Shown here piece after piece: positions 1-9,221 of a DNA stretch of 64,000 bases. Source of the stretch: Flavobacterium anhuiense (GTDB taxonomy: Bacteria; Bacteroidota; Bacteroidia; Flavobacteriales; Flavobacteriaceae). How positions within the stretch are numbered: the first letter of the stretch is position 1; each line of letters starts with the position of its first letter. The notes under the pieces are model-generated. The model worked only from the letters and a program-made list of their open reading frames with translations, was not told the origin of the DNA and made no database searches. The position numbers were made by a program, and so were the translations under genes. The stretch spans positions 18,345 to 82,344 of the forward strand of contig NZ_FMVC01000007.1 of assembly GCF_900101855.1 (NCBI RefSeq), written 5' to 3'.

Positions 1-2478
1 CTGGGCCAAGCCTGTAAGCGCCGTTCCGTTGATGGAAACTATGGAAAGCGCATCGCCGTCCATATCCGTGTCATTGGTTAGCGGTGTCAGTGCAATCGTA
101 TTGTCTTCTGCAACTGTGTAAATATCTGCAACTGCTGTTGGATTATGATTCACGGTTGGTGTAACTGAACTAGAATTATTTCCGGAAACAGGATCATTTT
201 CCAAACCAGAAACAGCTGCTGTATTTGTATAAGAGCCTCCAGCATTAACGGTTGCTACCACTGTAAGGGTCGCACTCGCTCCACTGGCAAGATTTCCTAT
301 ATTCCATTCTGGCGCTGACCAGCTTCCTGATGAAACTGACGCACTTACAAAAGTATATCCTGACGGAAGATTATCTGTAACTTTTACTCCTGTTGCCGCA
401 CTAGGACCAGCATTAGAAGCAGTAATCGTAAAAGTGACATTGCTTCCAACATTTGGAGACATATTGTTTATCGATTTTACAACTGAAAGATTGCTCTGCA
501 CTAAAGGCGTAGCAGTAGCCGAATTATTTCCGGCAGTATTGTCAGGATTATTTCCAATAATGCTAGCTGTGTTGGCATAAGATCCTGTCGCATTTACTGT
601 AGCAGTAACCGCTAAAGATGCGCTTGCTCCATTTGCAAGAGATCCTATCGTCCAGTTTGGCGCTGACCAAGTTCCTGCAGAGGGTACAGCACTTACAAAA
701 GTGTATCCTGAAGGAAGCGCATCATTCACTGTTACGCCTGTAGCTTTATATGGACCGTTATTCTTGGCTGTAATAGTAAACACAATATTACTTCCAACAC
801 TTGCTGCGGCATTATCTGCCACTTTCGCAATTTGAAGATCGGCAGGGCAAAGTGCAGCATCAAAACTTCTCGTTGTTACTGATGTACCTCCACATGAAGC
901 TGTAACAGAATACTGAACCGAAACAGTACCTTCGCCTGTAAAACTCAAAGTATTTCCAGATAAAGTTCCCGGACCGTTGAGAATAGTCAAAGTTCCGCCT
1001 GCTGGAGTTGGATTTAATAGAACCGGATCATCTACACAATATTTTGAATCTGGTCCGCTGCCCGTGGAAACAGGCTGAATTGTAGGATTAGATTCTGCAC
1101 CGCAGATTTGCACGTTTGCTGTTGCGAAAGTATAGCTTGTTTCATTTGTTGTATTATTTGTTCCATCTCCCATACTTCCGCTGATGCGATGACCTACATA
1201 ACCAAACTTTGTTTCGCAGCTCTTTACCAGCATTGAAGTGTGTCCTCCAGTTTCAACTGCCAGAATACTATCCGAACCTGTTAAACCTCCGGGACTTGCG
1301 GGATTATTAATTGTTCCAGACCCAAGTCCAAGAAGCGAACCATTGCTGTTGCCAAAAGCAAATATCTTATTGTTTGCTGTAAGAACATTCACCGCCGCAT
1401 ATTGCGCATCATGTTCTTGAGGACTAAACCATTTAATGTCATTCATGACAGGTCCCGACGTCGAGTTGTATCTAGGCTGAATCCATGATAGCCTTTGCGA
1501 AACTGTCCAATCTCCTAATTGGCCGTTAGCATTTGCACCTAAAGCGTACAAATTGCCGTCTGTAGCTAAAATATAATGTGACCTTGCCGTACCGCTACCT
1601 GTCGATCCAATCATTTTTGGCGTAATTCCGCTAGGAAGCGTCATTGGTGCCGCATAATTTTGATTAGCGGCAGCCGTGTTGTTTCCTAAAAATACACTAA
1701 CGCCCCAAACATAAATCGTACCGTCAGATTTTAATGCCATAAGCCCGTCGTTATTACCTCTACATGCCACAACGTTCGTTAAATAAGGATTTCCAGACTC
1801 TGAGGTTCTTACTTTATACCAGCTTGTTGCATTTCCTGCTGCGCCATTTCCTCGTACCGCTGCAGTTTGGGAAATTACCCAAACATCGCCGCTGCAGGTA
1901 GTGATTGCAAGTGTCCTATAGGTTGCAAACATCATTTTTACATCTCCTGGGTTTACTCCTGCAGGCAGACCATTTGCATTTCCGCCTATTGTAAGCTTTT
2001 GAAAAGTAGCATTGCCAGTTAGGGATGCATCTAATACCATCCCAACTTTAGACCAGGCATACAAGCCATCTGTCGCTAAAAGTATACCTTGAACATTATT
2101 AGAAGAAGAGCTTCCTAGTGCTACTTTTAAAGGTACTGCTCCCACCGATAAGGCCGGAAAATTGGTCCTGTTTATTGTTAGCGGAGATAAAACATTTGTT
2201 CCTGTATTGGAAATGGTTTCTCCCCAAGTTTGAAATGATCCATCAGAGGTTCTTACCACTGTGGTATGCCAGCTTGAAACAAAGTTGTCGTACTCAATTG
2301 TTGCCGCATTATTATTTGATGCAGCACCAAAATTAGACAGATCAGTATTTGAACATCCAGCAACTGGAGTGGCACATTGTGCATTCGATAAGTGGCTGAA
2401 TATAAAAAATATAAAAAACAAAGCAATTGCTTTTCGTAAATTCAAGCCGCCATTTAAATTAAAGTAGTTTTTTATCAT
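1..2478 (-). CDS. Secreted RCC1-repeat/DUF11 surface protein, 3' part outside window
   Basis: Read from the minus strand, an open frame of 826 codons starts at the ATG ending at 2478 and runs off the window edge with no stop. A signal peptide ending in SNAQ is followed, to about residue 430, by RCC1-like beta-propeller repeats (recurring blocks such as DGLYAW, DGTIYVWG, DGNLYALG). A cysteine-bearing linker follows, then two DUF11 repeats (about 540-660 and 660-776) with the LPSGYTFVSA signature, and the start of a cadherin/VCBS-like domain. In Flavobacteriia such proteins are usually large T9SS-exported surface proteins or adhesins; the T9SS signal itself would lie beyond the edge. The gene sits 13 bp behind the small secreted protein upstream and is probably co-transcribed with it. 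The specific function is unknown. Confidence 0.85.
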   Translation of the reverse strand, partial: MIKNYFNLNGGLNLRKAIALFFIFFIFSHLSNAQCATPVAGCSNTDLSNFGAASNNNAATIEYDNFVSSWHTTVVRTSDGSFQTWGETISNTGTNVLSPLTINRTNFPALSVGAVPLKVALGSSSSNNVQGILLATDGLYAWSKVGMVLDASLTGNATFQKLTIGGNANGLPAGVNPGDVKMMFATYRTLAITTCSGDVWVISQTAAVRGNGAAGNATSWYKVRTSESGNPYLTNVVACRGNNDGLMALKSDGTIYVWGVSVFLGNNTAAANQNYAAPMTLPSGITPKMIGSTGSGTARSHYILATDGNLYALGANANGQLGDWTVSQRLSWIQPRYNSTSGPVMNDIKWFSPQEHDAQYAAVNVLTANNKIFAFGNSNGSLLGLGSGTINNPASPGGLTGSDSILAVETGGHTSMLVKSCETKFGYVGHRISGSMGDGTNNTTNETSYTFATANVQICGAESNPTIQPVSTGSGPDSKYCVDDPVLLNPTPAGGTLTILNGPGTLSGNTLSFTGEGTVSVQYSVTASCGGTSVTTRSFDAALCPADLQIAKVADNAAASVGSNIVFTITAKNNGPYKATGVTVNDALPSGYTFVSAVPSAGTWSAPNWTIGSLANGASASLAVTATVNATGSYANTASIIGNNPDNTAGNNSATATPLVQSNLSVVKSINNMSPNVGSNVTFTITASNAGPSAATGVKVTDNLPSGYTFVSASVSSGSWSAPEWNIGNLASGASATLTVVATVNAGGSYTNTAAVSGLENDPVSGNNSSSVTPTVNHNPTAVADIYTVAEDNTIALTPLTNDTDMDGDALSIVSINGTALTGLAQ

Positions 2479-2491
2479 ACTTATCGGTTTG

Positions 2492-3184
2492 TTATTTTAT
2501 TATTTGAGGAAGATTATAAGTCTGCGCCTGATTGTTGAAATCATAAAAATCAAACATCAGATACGTTTCCCTATCAGCTGTTCCTGTTATTTTGTATTTC
2601 AACAATTGGGTGGTATTGCTTAGAATGATTTCCTTCTCTAAAGGTTCAGCTTTCATTGATACTCCAATTCCAGCAATGGACAAGCCTGGCGCTGGCAATT
2701 TAGCGGCTGTATTTTCTTTAACAGAAATTTTTACAGGAACTGCAACAATCAGATCTGAATAGCTTTTTCCTCTCACTACCTTCTCAGAAAATGAAATCTT
2801 TGAAAAGTCAAAAGCCATTTTAACAGACTCAGCCTTTATGCGAAAGTTCTTAGGCAGCGCGGCATGGTTGCACTCCCCTTCATGCTTTATGGTTTCACGA
2901 AAAGTAATATCATATTCTCCAGGTTCGGAAAATGCATAGGCATTAATTTCGCTGCCTCTCAAAGTGAGGTAAATATTTTTCTTGGCATTAGTGATCGTCC
3001 AAGCTGCAGATTCATCAATGTCTCCGAAATCAATTTTTTCACCAAAAGAAATTGTCTTGTAGAATTGCTGATGAGAATTGCTGTAATTGTTTTGAGCCGC
3101 CGACCTATTCGTGTAAAACAAACAGCAGATCAGCAGGCAGATTAACATTTTTTCTTTTTTGAAAGATGTCAGGTAATTAGTCAT
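2492..3184 (-). CDS. Hypothetical secreted protein, 230 aa
   Basis: The N-terminus has a hydrophobic stretch (LICLLICCLFY) ending in SAAQ, so it looks exported. A start at internal Met13 is equally possible. The rest is beta-rich with no motif I recognise. It has Ig-like or DUF-type character (EPGEYDITFRE, ITGTADRETYLMFDF), which could mean a small extracellular accessory domain. It ends 13 bp before the RCC1/DUF11 protein, so the two probably form an operon and it may be an accessory of that surface protein. It is divergent from the TPR/AraC regulator. No function is assigned. Confidence 0.75.
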   Translation of the reverse strand: MTNYLTSFKKEKMLICLLICCLFYTNRSAAQNNYSNSHQQFYKTISFGEKIDFGDIDESAAWTITNAKKNIYLTLRGSEINAYAFSEPGEYDITFRETIKHEGECNHAALPKNFRIKAESVKMAFDFSKISFSEKVVRGKSYSDLIVAVPVKISVKENTAAKLPAPGLSIAGIGVSMKAEPLEKEIILSNTTQLLKYKITGTADRETYLMFDFYDFNNQAQTYNLPQIIK

Positions 3185-3514
3185 GATCGTAAAAAGTTTA
3201 GTTAATTAAGCTATTCGCTAATTGGTCGCGAAAATACCATTAAGAACAAGCGTTAAAAACCCGTATGCTTTCATTATAGCGCAAAAACGAAAGCTTTTTT
3301 TTCTCACATTTTAAATAACAAACTAAAAAACAGACATTTAAAAAAGACACATTAACAGCAATTCTTTCAAAGAGGAGAAAAGGATATAACTGAATATTCG
3401 TACTCTTACTACTGGGATAAAGTTTGCATTAAATGCAAATCGGCTTCTTTGAGATGCCAATTCTCCCGAAAAAACACCATTCGCGCATATTTTAACCTCA
3501 AGAAAGAATATTGT
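3185..3514. other. Divergent intergenic region
   Basis: A+T-rich spacer between the minus-strand secreted-protein operon and the plus-strand regulator. It should hold both promoters, but I could not pick a convincing TTTG/TAnnTTTG pair. An antisense frame across 3409-3621 has no coding character. Confidence 0.4.
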
Positions 3515-3589
3515 ATGGAAAGGATTTTGAGAATAATTACAGTATTACTACTTGCTTTCTCTGCCGTTTTATTTTGTAATATTGCATAG
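3515..3589 (+). CDS. Possible 24-residue hydrophobic peptide
   Basis: The ATG at 3515 opens a 24-codon frame ending in TAG, translating to MERILRIITVLLLAFSAVLF plus CNIA. It has a charged start followed by one continuous hydrophobic span, like a tiny single-pass membrane peptide. It lies about 60 bp upstream of the chosen start of the TPR/AraC regulator on the same strand, so it could be a leader peptide or small membrane protein of that transcript. There is no clear Shine-Dalgarno sequence. Frames this short arise by chance often, so the call is tentative. Confidence 0.25.
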   Translation: MERILRIITVLLLAFSAVLFCNIA

Positions 3590-3650
3590 CCAAAAATACA
3601 GGCTATCTTATCCCAAGCCACTATCAGCTTTTTACCCTTTAATTAATTAT

Positions 3651-5165
3651 ATGCACGTTAGATCATTTTTACTATTTCTTTGCGTTTTTATTTTTAGCAT
3701 CTGCGGTTACTCCCAAAATTCAGAGTACGATAAAGTTTTTGACGAAACCTCTAGAGTTCTCTTAAGCTCTGATCCTAAAAAGGCCCTGAACAATACTGCT
3801 TATTTATATAAAATTGCCCAAAATAATACTGAGCGCATTAAAGCCAACATTTTAAGGGCCACTCTTTTGCGCCAATACGGCTTGCGTAATGAAGCTGTTT
3901 CAGTACTCAAACAAGCCGACAGCATTGCGAACGCTGATTTGAATTATACCCAATTGGCTAGAATCAATGGCTTTCTATCTACTCTTCATCGAGAATATGA
4001 GATTTACAGCTTAGGAAAAGTGTACCTTAACAAAGCGGTTCAGGCAAGCAAAAAGATTAAAGACAAGGCTGAGATGTATAAATTTCTTGGAAATCTTTCA
4101 CAGGAAATCGCTTATTATGAAATGAATTCTTCGCGCTATCCGAAAGCGATCAAACAGCTGAAAAATGGAAATATGCTCTTTAAAAAAGCCGGACCTTCCA
4201 TTGACTTAAATTTCCAAACTGCAGTAAACGATGAACTTATCGCTAAAAATTATCTTTCTTTAAAGAATGCCGATTCAGCACTCTTTTATTATAATAGGGC
4301 AAAAAGCGGACTTGAAGCATCGCAGTCTTCCGAAAGTCCTCTTAAAGGTTTTATTTTAAATGGATTGGGAAATGTGTATGTTGAAAATGCCAATTTTCAG
4401 CAGGCCCTTTTGTACTACAGCAAAGCGGAACGCATTGCAGATCAGTCGAATTTTTTCACCTTGAAACAGGAAGTGTATAACTCTTTGATGGATTTTTACA
4501 AAAAAAATAACAATAAGAAATACATCGCCTATAATGAATTGAATCTGAAACTTCATAAGGATGAAGAACAGAGCAGGAAAGCCATTGCAGATGATCTGAT
4601 CAAAACCCTTCATAAAAATCAAATCAAAAGCCAGACCCAGTACAAAAAAAGCACGATAATCATAACCGCTGCTTTTATTTTAATTGTTCTGCTTACGATT
4701 GCTTTTTTCAGCTACAGAAGAAAACAGGACTTCAAAAATTTTGCAAGCAGTATCACCAAAAGTAAAACGGCTAAAAAAGAGAGTACAAAAGAATATATGT
4801 CTGAGGCGACCGAAAACAGCATTCTTAACAGTTTGAAAGAATCTGAGACATCACATTTTTACCTCAACAGTGAAATTTCTTTAACTACACTAGCCGCAGA
4901 ACTTGGCATTAATCACCGCTATCTGTCCTATGTTATCAACAAAAATACTGAAAAAGATTTTGCAGGATACATCAATGAATTAAGAATCAATTACATAGTA
5001 GAACGTTTACGTAACGATCCAAACTTTTTGAAATACAAAATCAGCTATCTTGCTGAGCTCTGCGGTTTTTCATCACACAGCAGGTTTACCACTACATTCA
5101 AAAAAATCACAGGACACTCACCCGTTGATTTTATAAAAGATCTGGAAAATGGGACTAATGCCTGA
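3651..5165 (+). CDS. TPR-containing membrane regulator with C-terminal AraC-type HTH
   Basis: A 504-aa protein from the ATG at 3651. I chose this start because MHVRSFLLFLCVFIFSICGYSQ is a good signal peptide; the frame is open to 3552, but the extra 33 residues look non-coding. A periplasmic helical region with TPR-type repeats spans about 30-320, a transmembrane helix lies at about 335-356 (STIIITAAFILIVLL), then a short linker and an AraC/XylS helix-turn-helix domain (about 403-504, with the second HTH around AELCGFSSHSRFTTTFKK). This is a one-component trans-membrane regulator type common in Flavobacteriia. The signal and targets are unknown. The divergent secreted-protein operon is a natural candidate target. 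Confidence 0.85.
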   Translation: MHVRSFLLFLCVFIFSICGYSQNSEYDKVFDETSRVLLSSDPKKALNNTAYLYKIAQNNTERIKANILRATLLRQYGLRNEAVSVLKQADSIANADLNYTQLARINGFLSTLHREYEIYSLGKVYLNKAVQASKKIKDKAEMYKFLGNLSQEIAYYEMNSSRYPKAIKQLKNGNMLFKKAGPSIDLNFQTAVNDELIAKNYLSLKNADSALFYYNRAKSGLEASQSSESPLKGFILNGLGNVYVENANFQQALLYYSKAERIADQSNFFTLKQEVYNSLMDFYKKNNNKKYIAYNELNLKLHKDEEQSRKAIADDLIKTLHKNQIKSQTQYKKSTIIITAAFILIVLLTIAFFSYRRKQDFKNFASSITKSKTAKKESTKEYMSEATENSILNSLKESETSHFYLNSEISLTTLAAELGINHRYLSYVINKNTEKDFAGYINELRINYIVERLRNDPNFLKYKISYLAELCGFSSHSRFTTTFKKITGHSPVDFIKDLENGTNA

Positions 5166-5578
<413 letters not shown>

Positions 5579-5690
5579 TTTAAATAGTCTATCCATTTAA
5601 ACAAATTCGCTAACCGAATCAATTTTAGCATCGCCGGCCAAAATCGCAATTAAAAAATCTTTAGAAAGAAAGAAATATCTCACTATAGAA

Positions 5691-5741
5691 GGTTCAAATC
5701 TCTATTAAAAAGCACTGGTTCGAATCCCGTTAGGGCTACTA
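5691..5741 (+). other. tRNA 3'-end-like fragment, candidate att site
   Basis: 5711-5739 matches the 3' part of a tRNA. The T-loop TTCGAAT (5719-5725) is flanked by T-stem strands ACTGG and CCCGT (one mismatch), followed by a 7-nt acceptor strand TAGGGCT and an A discriminator. No matching 5' acceptor strand (AGCCCTA), D-arm or anticodon arm lies upstream, so this is not a tRNA gene. A second T-loop-like string (GGTTCAAATC) begins at 5691. Such 3' tails are typically left where tyrosine-recombinase elements integrate into tRNA genes. This fits the mobilisable island that starts just downstream, although no integrase gene is in view. Confidence 0.4.
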
Positions 5742-5745
5742 AAAA

Positions 5746-5777
5746 AAGCTTCAGATTCCTCTGAAGCTTCTTTTCTT
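5746..5777 (+). terminator. Rho-independent terminator after the tRNA-like tail
   Basis: A perfect 9-bp stem AAGCTTCAG (5746-5754)/CTGAAGCTT (5761-5769) with loop ATTCCT, followed by CTTTTCTT. It sits immediately behind the tRNA-like tail, as a tRNA gene's own terminator would. Confidence 0.75.
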
Positions 5778-5795
5778 AATTCAGCTGCAATTGGC

Positions 5796-5912
5796 CTAGC
5801 AGATATACCTTCTTTTTCCTAAACTTGAAACACCCAAATAACATTTTAGGCTGCCGCCATAAAAATCAAAATACAGATAGTCCTTTATATCAGGCTCCGC
5901 AGAAAAATCCAA
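5796..5912 (-). CDS. Possible 38-aa small ORF, or lost C-terminal extension of the coupling protein
   Basis: Downstream of the coupling-protein stop the same minus frame stays open for another 40 codons. It has a protein-like composition (SAEPDIKDYLYFDFYGGSLK, then CYLGVSSLGKRRYIC). A TTG at 5912 could serve as start. Either this is a tiny separate gene, or the ancestral coupling protein ran on and the TGA at 5919-5921 shortened it. I do not recognise the sequence. Confidence 0.25.
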   Translation of the reverse strand: MDFSAEPDIKDYLYFDFYGGSLKCYLGVSSLGKRRYIC

Positions 5913-5918
5913 AACGCA

Positions 5919-7901
5919 TCACCTCTTCTTCTTCACCACCAGATGCTTCAGAGCGGGATCATTCAAAAGCCTGTCCATCTCTGTGCAGATGATCTCCTGC
6001 ACATCCCTTTTGATCTGCGCGAAGTTCTGCTGGATCATGCCGTTATCGAGTTTTCTTACAGACGGTATTTCCCTGTATCCTTCCTCCTCTTTGCGCAAAG
6101 CTTCATGGTCGTTTACGATTGAAGAATGAAAAGCCTTCAATTCAATCTTGCAGTCCGGATTGTCGGCCACCATCCCCACAAATTCTCCCGAACTCAATGA
6201 CGAAATCTTAGAAGGCGGAACTGCCAAATCCAGCTGTCTGGAATGGCTGACTGACGTATCGGAACTGTTTATTGACAAGCTCTCCCTATGCTGCATGATC
6301 CTGCCGAACCGCTCTGAAAGCTGTTTGGCGGTGTCCCCCGTAACCTGCCCCGAGATGATGTTTCCGGTGATATTCAGGATCACATCGGCCTGTTCGCGCC
6401 CATAGTCTTTCCGGAGCTGGCTGAAGTCCTGCACGCCGAGGCAGGTGCTCACCTTGTTGCTTCTGGCCGTAGCTATCAGGCTGTCCATATTGTTGAGATA
6501 AATGGTGGGGAACTCATCAAATATGAGGCTCGATTTGAGCTTGCCTTTCTTGTTTACGAGCTTGATCAGGCGGTTGACATACAGCGATAGGACCGCTCCG
6601 TAAATCTGCAGCTTCTGCGGATTGTTTCCCATGCAGACGATTTTGGGCTCCTCTGGATTATTAATATCCAAAGTGAAATCATTTCCCGAAAGCACATAGT
6701 ACAGCTGGGGCGAAGAGAGCCTTGCCATGGCAATCTTTGCCGAGGCGATCTGCCCCTCCAACTGGTCCATCGCACCGTTGAGATAGGCATTGACAAAAGG
6801 GTTGATGAGCACCTCGATTTCCTTGTCGGTCCGAAGAATCGTAAAGAGGCTGTCGTAATCGGTCTGCATGAGTTCGATCACGTGCGGCAGGGTGCAGAAC
6901 TGCCCGCCGCTGTATCTTCTGAGATACCAGATCACGGCAGAAAGGAAATTGATGGGCGACTCCACAAAAAAGTCGCCCTGGCGCTTGATCCATTCGCGGT
7001 TGAGTCCCATCAGGATCGTCCTGGCGGACTCCGAAGCGTCGGTGATATCCTCCATGCTCTGCGGGTCCAATGGATTGCAGCGGTGCATGATATTGTCGAA
7101 ATTGATGAAATAGCACTTGGGCATAACCTTATAAACATGCCTGTATTTTTCAAAGGTATTGTAGACGATCTTGGAAAGGTCATCGTACTTGAAATCATAT
7201 ACAAACATGCTGAAGCCTTTAGCGATGTGCTGGGTGATGACATGGCGGATGACAAAATAGGATTTCCCGGATCCGGGCGTGCCCAGAACCATCAGCCCGC
7301 GGAACGGATTGATGATGTTGATCCAGCTGGAGCGCAGCTTGCTTTTCAGAAAATATCTTGCGGGAAGGTTGACAGAATATTCATTCTCCAAAAGCCTTTC
7401 CTCCTGCGGAAAGGTCTCGTTCTCGCTGTTGAATACATCCCCTAAAGCCAGTCTGTTTCTGATGAGTCTGGAAAGCAGCGTGCCTCCCGAAAGCACGAGC
7501 AGAAATCCCAAAGCCGTAACCGCCATATAGCCCGCCGCGGCCATAACCTTATCAGTAAAAACCAGCGGCAAAAGCCCGCTTGAAAAATACAACACTAATC
7601 CAGAAAACATCTTATAAAAAGCAGTCTTAAAGACAAGTTTTTCATTCTTTTTTCCTCTGGCTCCCAAAAGCGAGATCAAAAGAAAACCGAGCGCGGCAAG
7701 CTTGGAAATATAAAAATTATCAAACAGACCCGTGCGGCAGACCGATGCCAGAATCTTATCTCCGAAGCCTGCTGTAAGATTCCATAATTTAAATGCTCCA
7801 TAACAGTAATAGTAGCAGTGCCCGATCAGCAGGATGATGCTGATGAGCCTTGTCATGTCTATTATTTTTCTCAGCGCCTGTTCATTTTCTCCCGTCTGCA
7901 T
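5919..7901 (-). CDS. Type IV coupling protein, VirD4/TraG/TraD family
   Basis: 660 aa. The N-terminus has several membrane segments (about 15-40, 65-80, 98-118, 122-145). An FtsK/VirD4-type ATPase follows, with Walker A GTPGSGKS at 207-214 and Walker B LIFDEFPTI with D462-E463. The later RSNKVSTCLGVQDFSQL stretch fits the TraD/TraG-type ATPase core. The family pumps relaxase-bound DNA strands to the conjugative channel at the inner membrane. It lies 33 bp after the relaxase gene on the same strand, giving the order mobC-like, relaxase, coupling protein. No channel (Tra/VirB) genes are nearby, so transfer would need a helper element. A possible extension past its stop is listed separately. Confidence 0.92.
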   Translation of the reverse strand: MQTGENEQALRKIIDMTRLISIILLIGHCYYYCYGAFKLWNLTAGFGDKILASVCRTGLFDNFYISKLAALGFLLISLLGARGKKNEKLVFKTAFYKMFSGLVLYFSSGLLPLVFTDKVMAAAGYMAVTALGFLLVLSGGTLLSRLIRNRLALGDVFNSENETFPQEERLLENEYSVNLPARYFLKSKLRSSWINIINPFRGLMVLGTPGSGKSYFVIRHVITQHIAKGFSMFVYDFKYDDLSKIVYNTFEKYRHVYKVMPKCYFINFDNIMHRCNPLDPQSMEDITDASESARTILMGLNREWIKRQGDFFVESPINFLSAVIWYLRRYSGGQFCTLPHVIELMQTDYDSLFTILRTDKEIEVLINPFVNAYLNGAMDQLEGQIASAKIAMARLSSPQLYYVLSGNDFTLDINNPEEPKIVCMGNNPQKLQIYGAVLSLYVNRLIKLVNKKGKLKSSLIFDEFPTIYLNNMDSLIATARSNKVSTCLGVQDFSQLRKDYGREQADVILNITGNIISGQVTGDTAKQLSERFGRIMQHRESLSINSSDTSVSHSRQLDLAVPPSKISSLSSGEFVGMVADNPDCKIELKAFHSSIVNDHEALRKEEEGYREIPSVRKLDNGMIQQNFAQIKRDVQEIICTEMDRLLNDPALKHLVVKKKR

Positions 7902-7934
7902 GGCTGCACTATTTTAATATGATTGATTTCTTTT

Positions 7935-9221
7935 TCAGTTCAGATCCGAGCCGCCCCTTTTCTTTTTTCTTCGGGGTTTGCGTTTCAATGCCGCTGGAAC
8001 ATTTTCAGGCTGCCATTCGGGTCTGAAAAGCCCGTCAAGCGTCTTAACGGCAATGCCTTCTAAAGCCTTTTCATAAGCCTTCTCAGAAGCCGTCTGACTC
8101 TGTTCCTCATGTCTATCATGTCCCTTCTCAAGCCCCCTGTCAGTTGCTCCGTTCTCTCTTAAAAGGGCACCTTCCCCGCACCTTTCCAAAATCCCTTTGG
8201 CGCTATAATTTTTTCCCAAAGCGCTTCCGTTCAGCACGCATCTGGTGACATGATCGACATAAGTGATGCCGTAGAGCTGCCCCTTATCGCTCTTTCGCAG
8301 CACAGCATCTATCCCCTGTTTCTGAAGCGCGGCAGCCAGTTTTTTCATATTCCTATTCCGGCTTAAAAAAACAGCATCAACCGCGGTGCGGATCCGCTTC
8401 TTTTCAAATGCCTGCCCGCCACTGTTCAGCGCATAGCGCTGCTCCAGAAAAGCAAGGGTGGGCTTCATTGCAAAATCGCTCGCCTTTATAGGAACTCCGG
8501 CTGCTTTGCCTCCCTTGTCCAGTATGTGGTACACCAGTCCGCCAGACTTAAAAATCCTTGAGTCCCCGCTTCCCCTATCCGCCGTAATATTGTATAGCTG
8601 CAGCACCGCATTGAGCTCCGCCAGAGAAGTGTATTTATAATTCAAAAGCACTGAGTTCAGCACTGCTGACATGGCTTTTTTGGACTCCGTCCTGCCATAA
8701 CAAACCTTGCCTGCCGCAACGGGCTTTAGAAGTGCCATGCCCTGGTTTTTCCTGCCTTCCGCCCTGACCAGATTGAACTGTTTTTCAATTTCTTTTCTGG
8801 CTTTCTCCGACTGGTTCTTTCCGATGTTCTGCATGTCGATCCGCGAGCCGTCCCCCCTGACTTTTATCGAGACCAGATGGATGTGCGGATGCCCTGCATC
8901 ATCATGGCGGTAGACCAGATAGGGCTGCTCTGCAAAACCAATTTTTTCCATATAGGCATCGGCTATCTTCATAAGCTTTTCGGCGGAATAATTCTCAGAG
9001 GGATGGAAGTTCAGCGAGATGTGCACGCTGTTGCGTCTGACGTTGCCGTTCAGGGCATTCTGATGCAGAAGCCTATTGAGTTTCATAGCAGGATTCAAGT
9101 CCTTTACAGGAGCCGGATAATTGCCTTCCCCGATGCACTGGGCGGCGCCTTCCTTCACCTTGTTTTCATTGTACCGGAATATGCTCTGCACCGAATGTCC
9201 GGTCTTTATGACTGCAACCAT
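7935..9221 (-). CDS. Relaxase / mobilisation nuclease (MobA-like, Relaxase PF03432 type)
   Basis: 428 aa. The relaxase domain occupies about the first 170 residues. The metal-binding motif RHDDAGHPHIHLV at 105-117 carries H106, H113 and H115. The motif II-like stretch NSVHISLNFHPSENYS lies just before it, and a candidate nicking tyrosine is among Y17, Y35 and nearby residues. The basic C-terminal tail (RKPRRKKKRGG) suits DNA binding. The enzyme nicks oriT and stays covalently linked to the transferred strand. Its start overlaps the MobC-like gene by 16 bp, indicating translational coupling. The organisation matches mobilisable elements of Bacteroidota (BmgA/MobA type). Confidence 0.92.
   Translation of the reverse strand: MVAVIKTGHSVQSIFRYNENKVKEGAAQCIGEGNYPAPVKDLNPAMKLNRLLHQNALNGNVRRNSVHISLNFHPSENYSAEKLMKIADAYMEKIGFAEQPYLVYRHDDAGHPHIHLVSIKVRGDGSRIDMQNIGKNQSEKARKEIEKQFNLVRAEGRKNQGMALLKPVAAGKVCYGRTESKKAMSAVLNSVLLNYKYTSLAELNAVLQLYNITADRGSGDSRIFKSGGLVYHILDKGGKAAGVPIKASDFAMKPTLAFLEQRYALNSGGQAFEKKRIRTAVDAVFLSRNRNMKKLAAALQKQGIDAVLRKSDKGQLYGITYVDHVTRCVLNGSALGKNYSAKGILERCGEGALLRENGATDRGLEKGHDRHEEQSQTASEKAYEKALEGIAVKTLDGLFRPEWQPENVPAALKRKPRRKKKRGGSDLN

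Noticed and set aside
5655..5741. Complete tRNA gene
   Set aside because: Only the T-arm and 3' acceptor strand are recognisable; no 5' acceptor strand, D-arm or anticodon arm can be formed.
6882..7445. 187-codon plus-strand frame opposite the coupling protein
   Set aside because: It overlaps the ATPase domain with its Walker A motif on the minus strand; antisense shadow.
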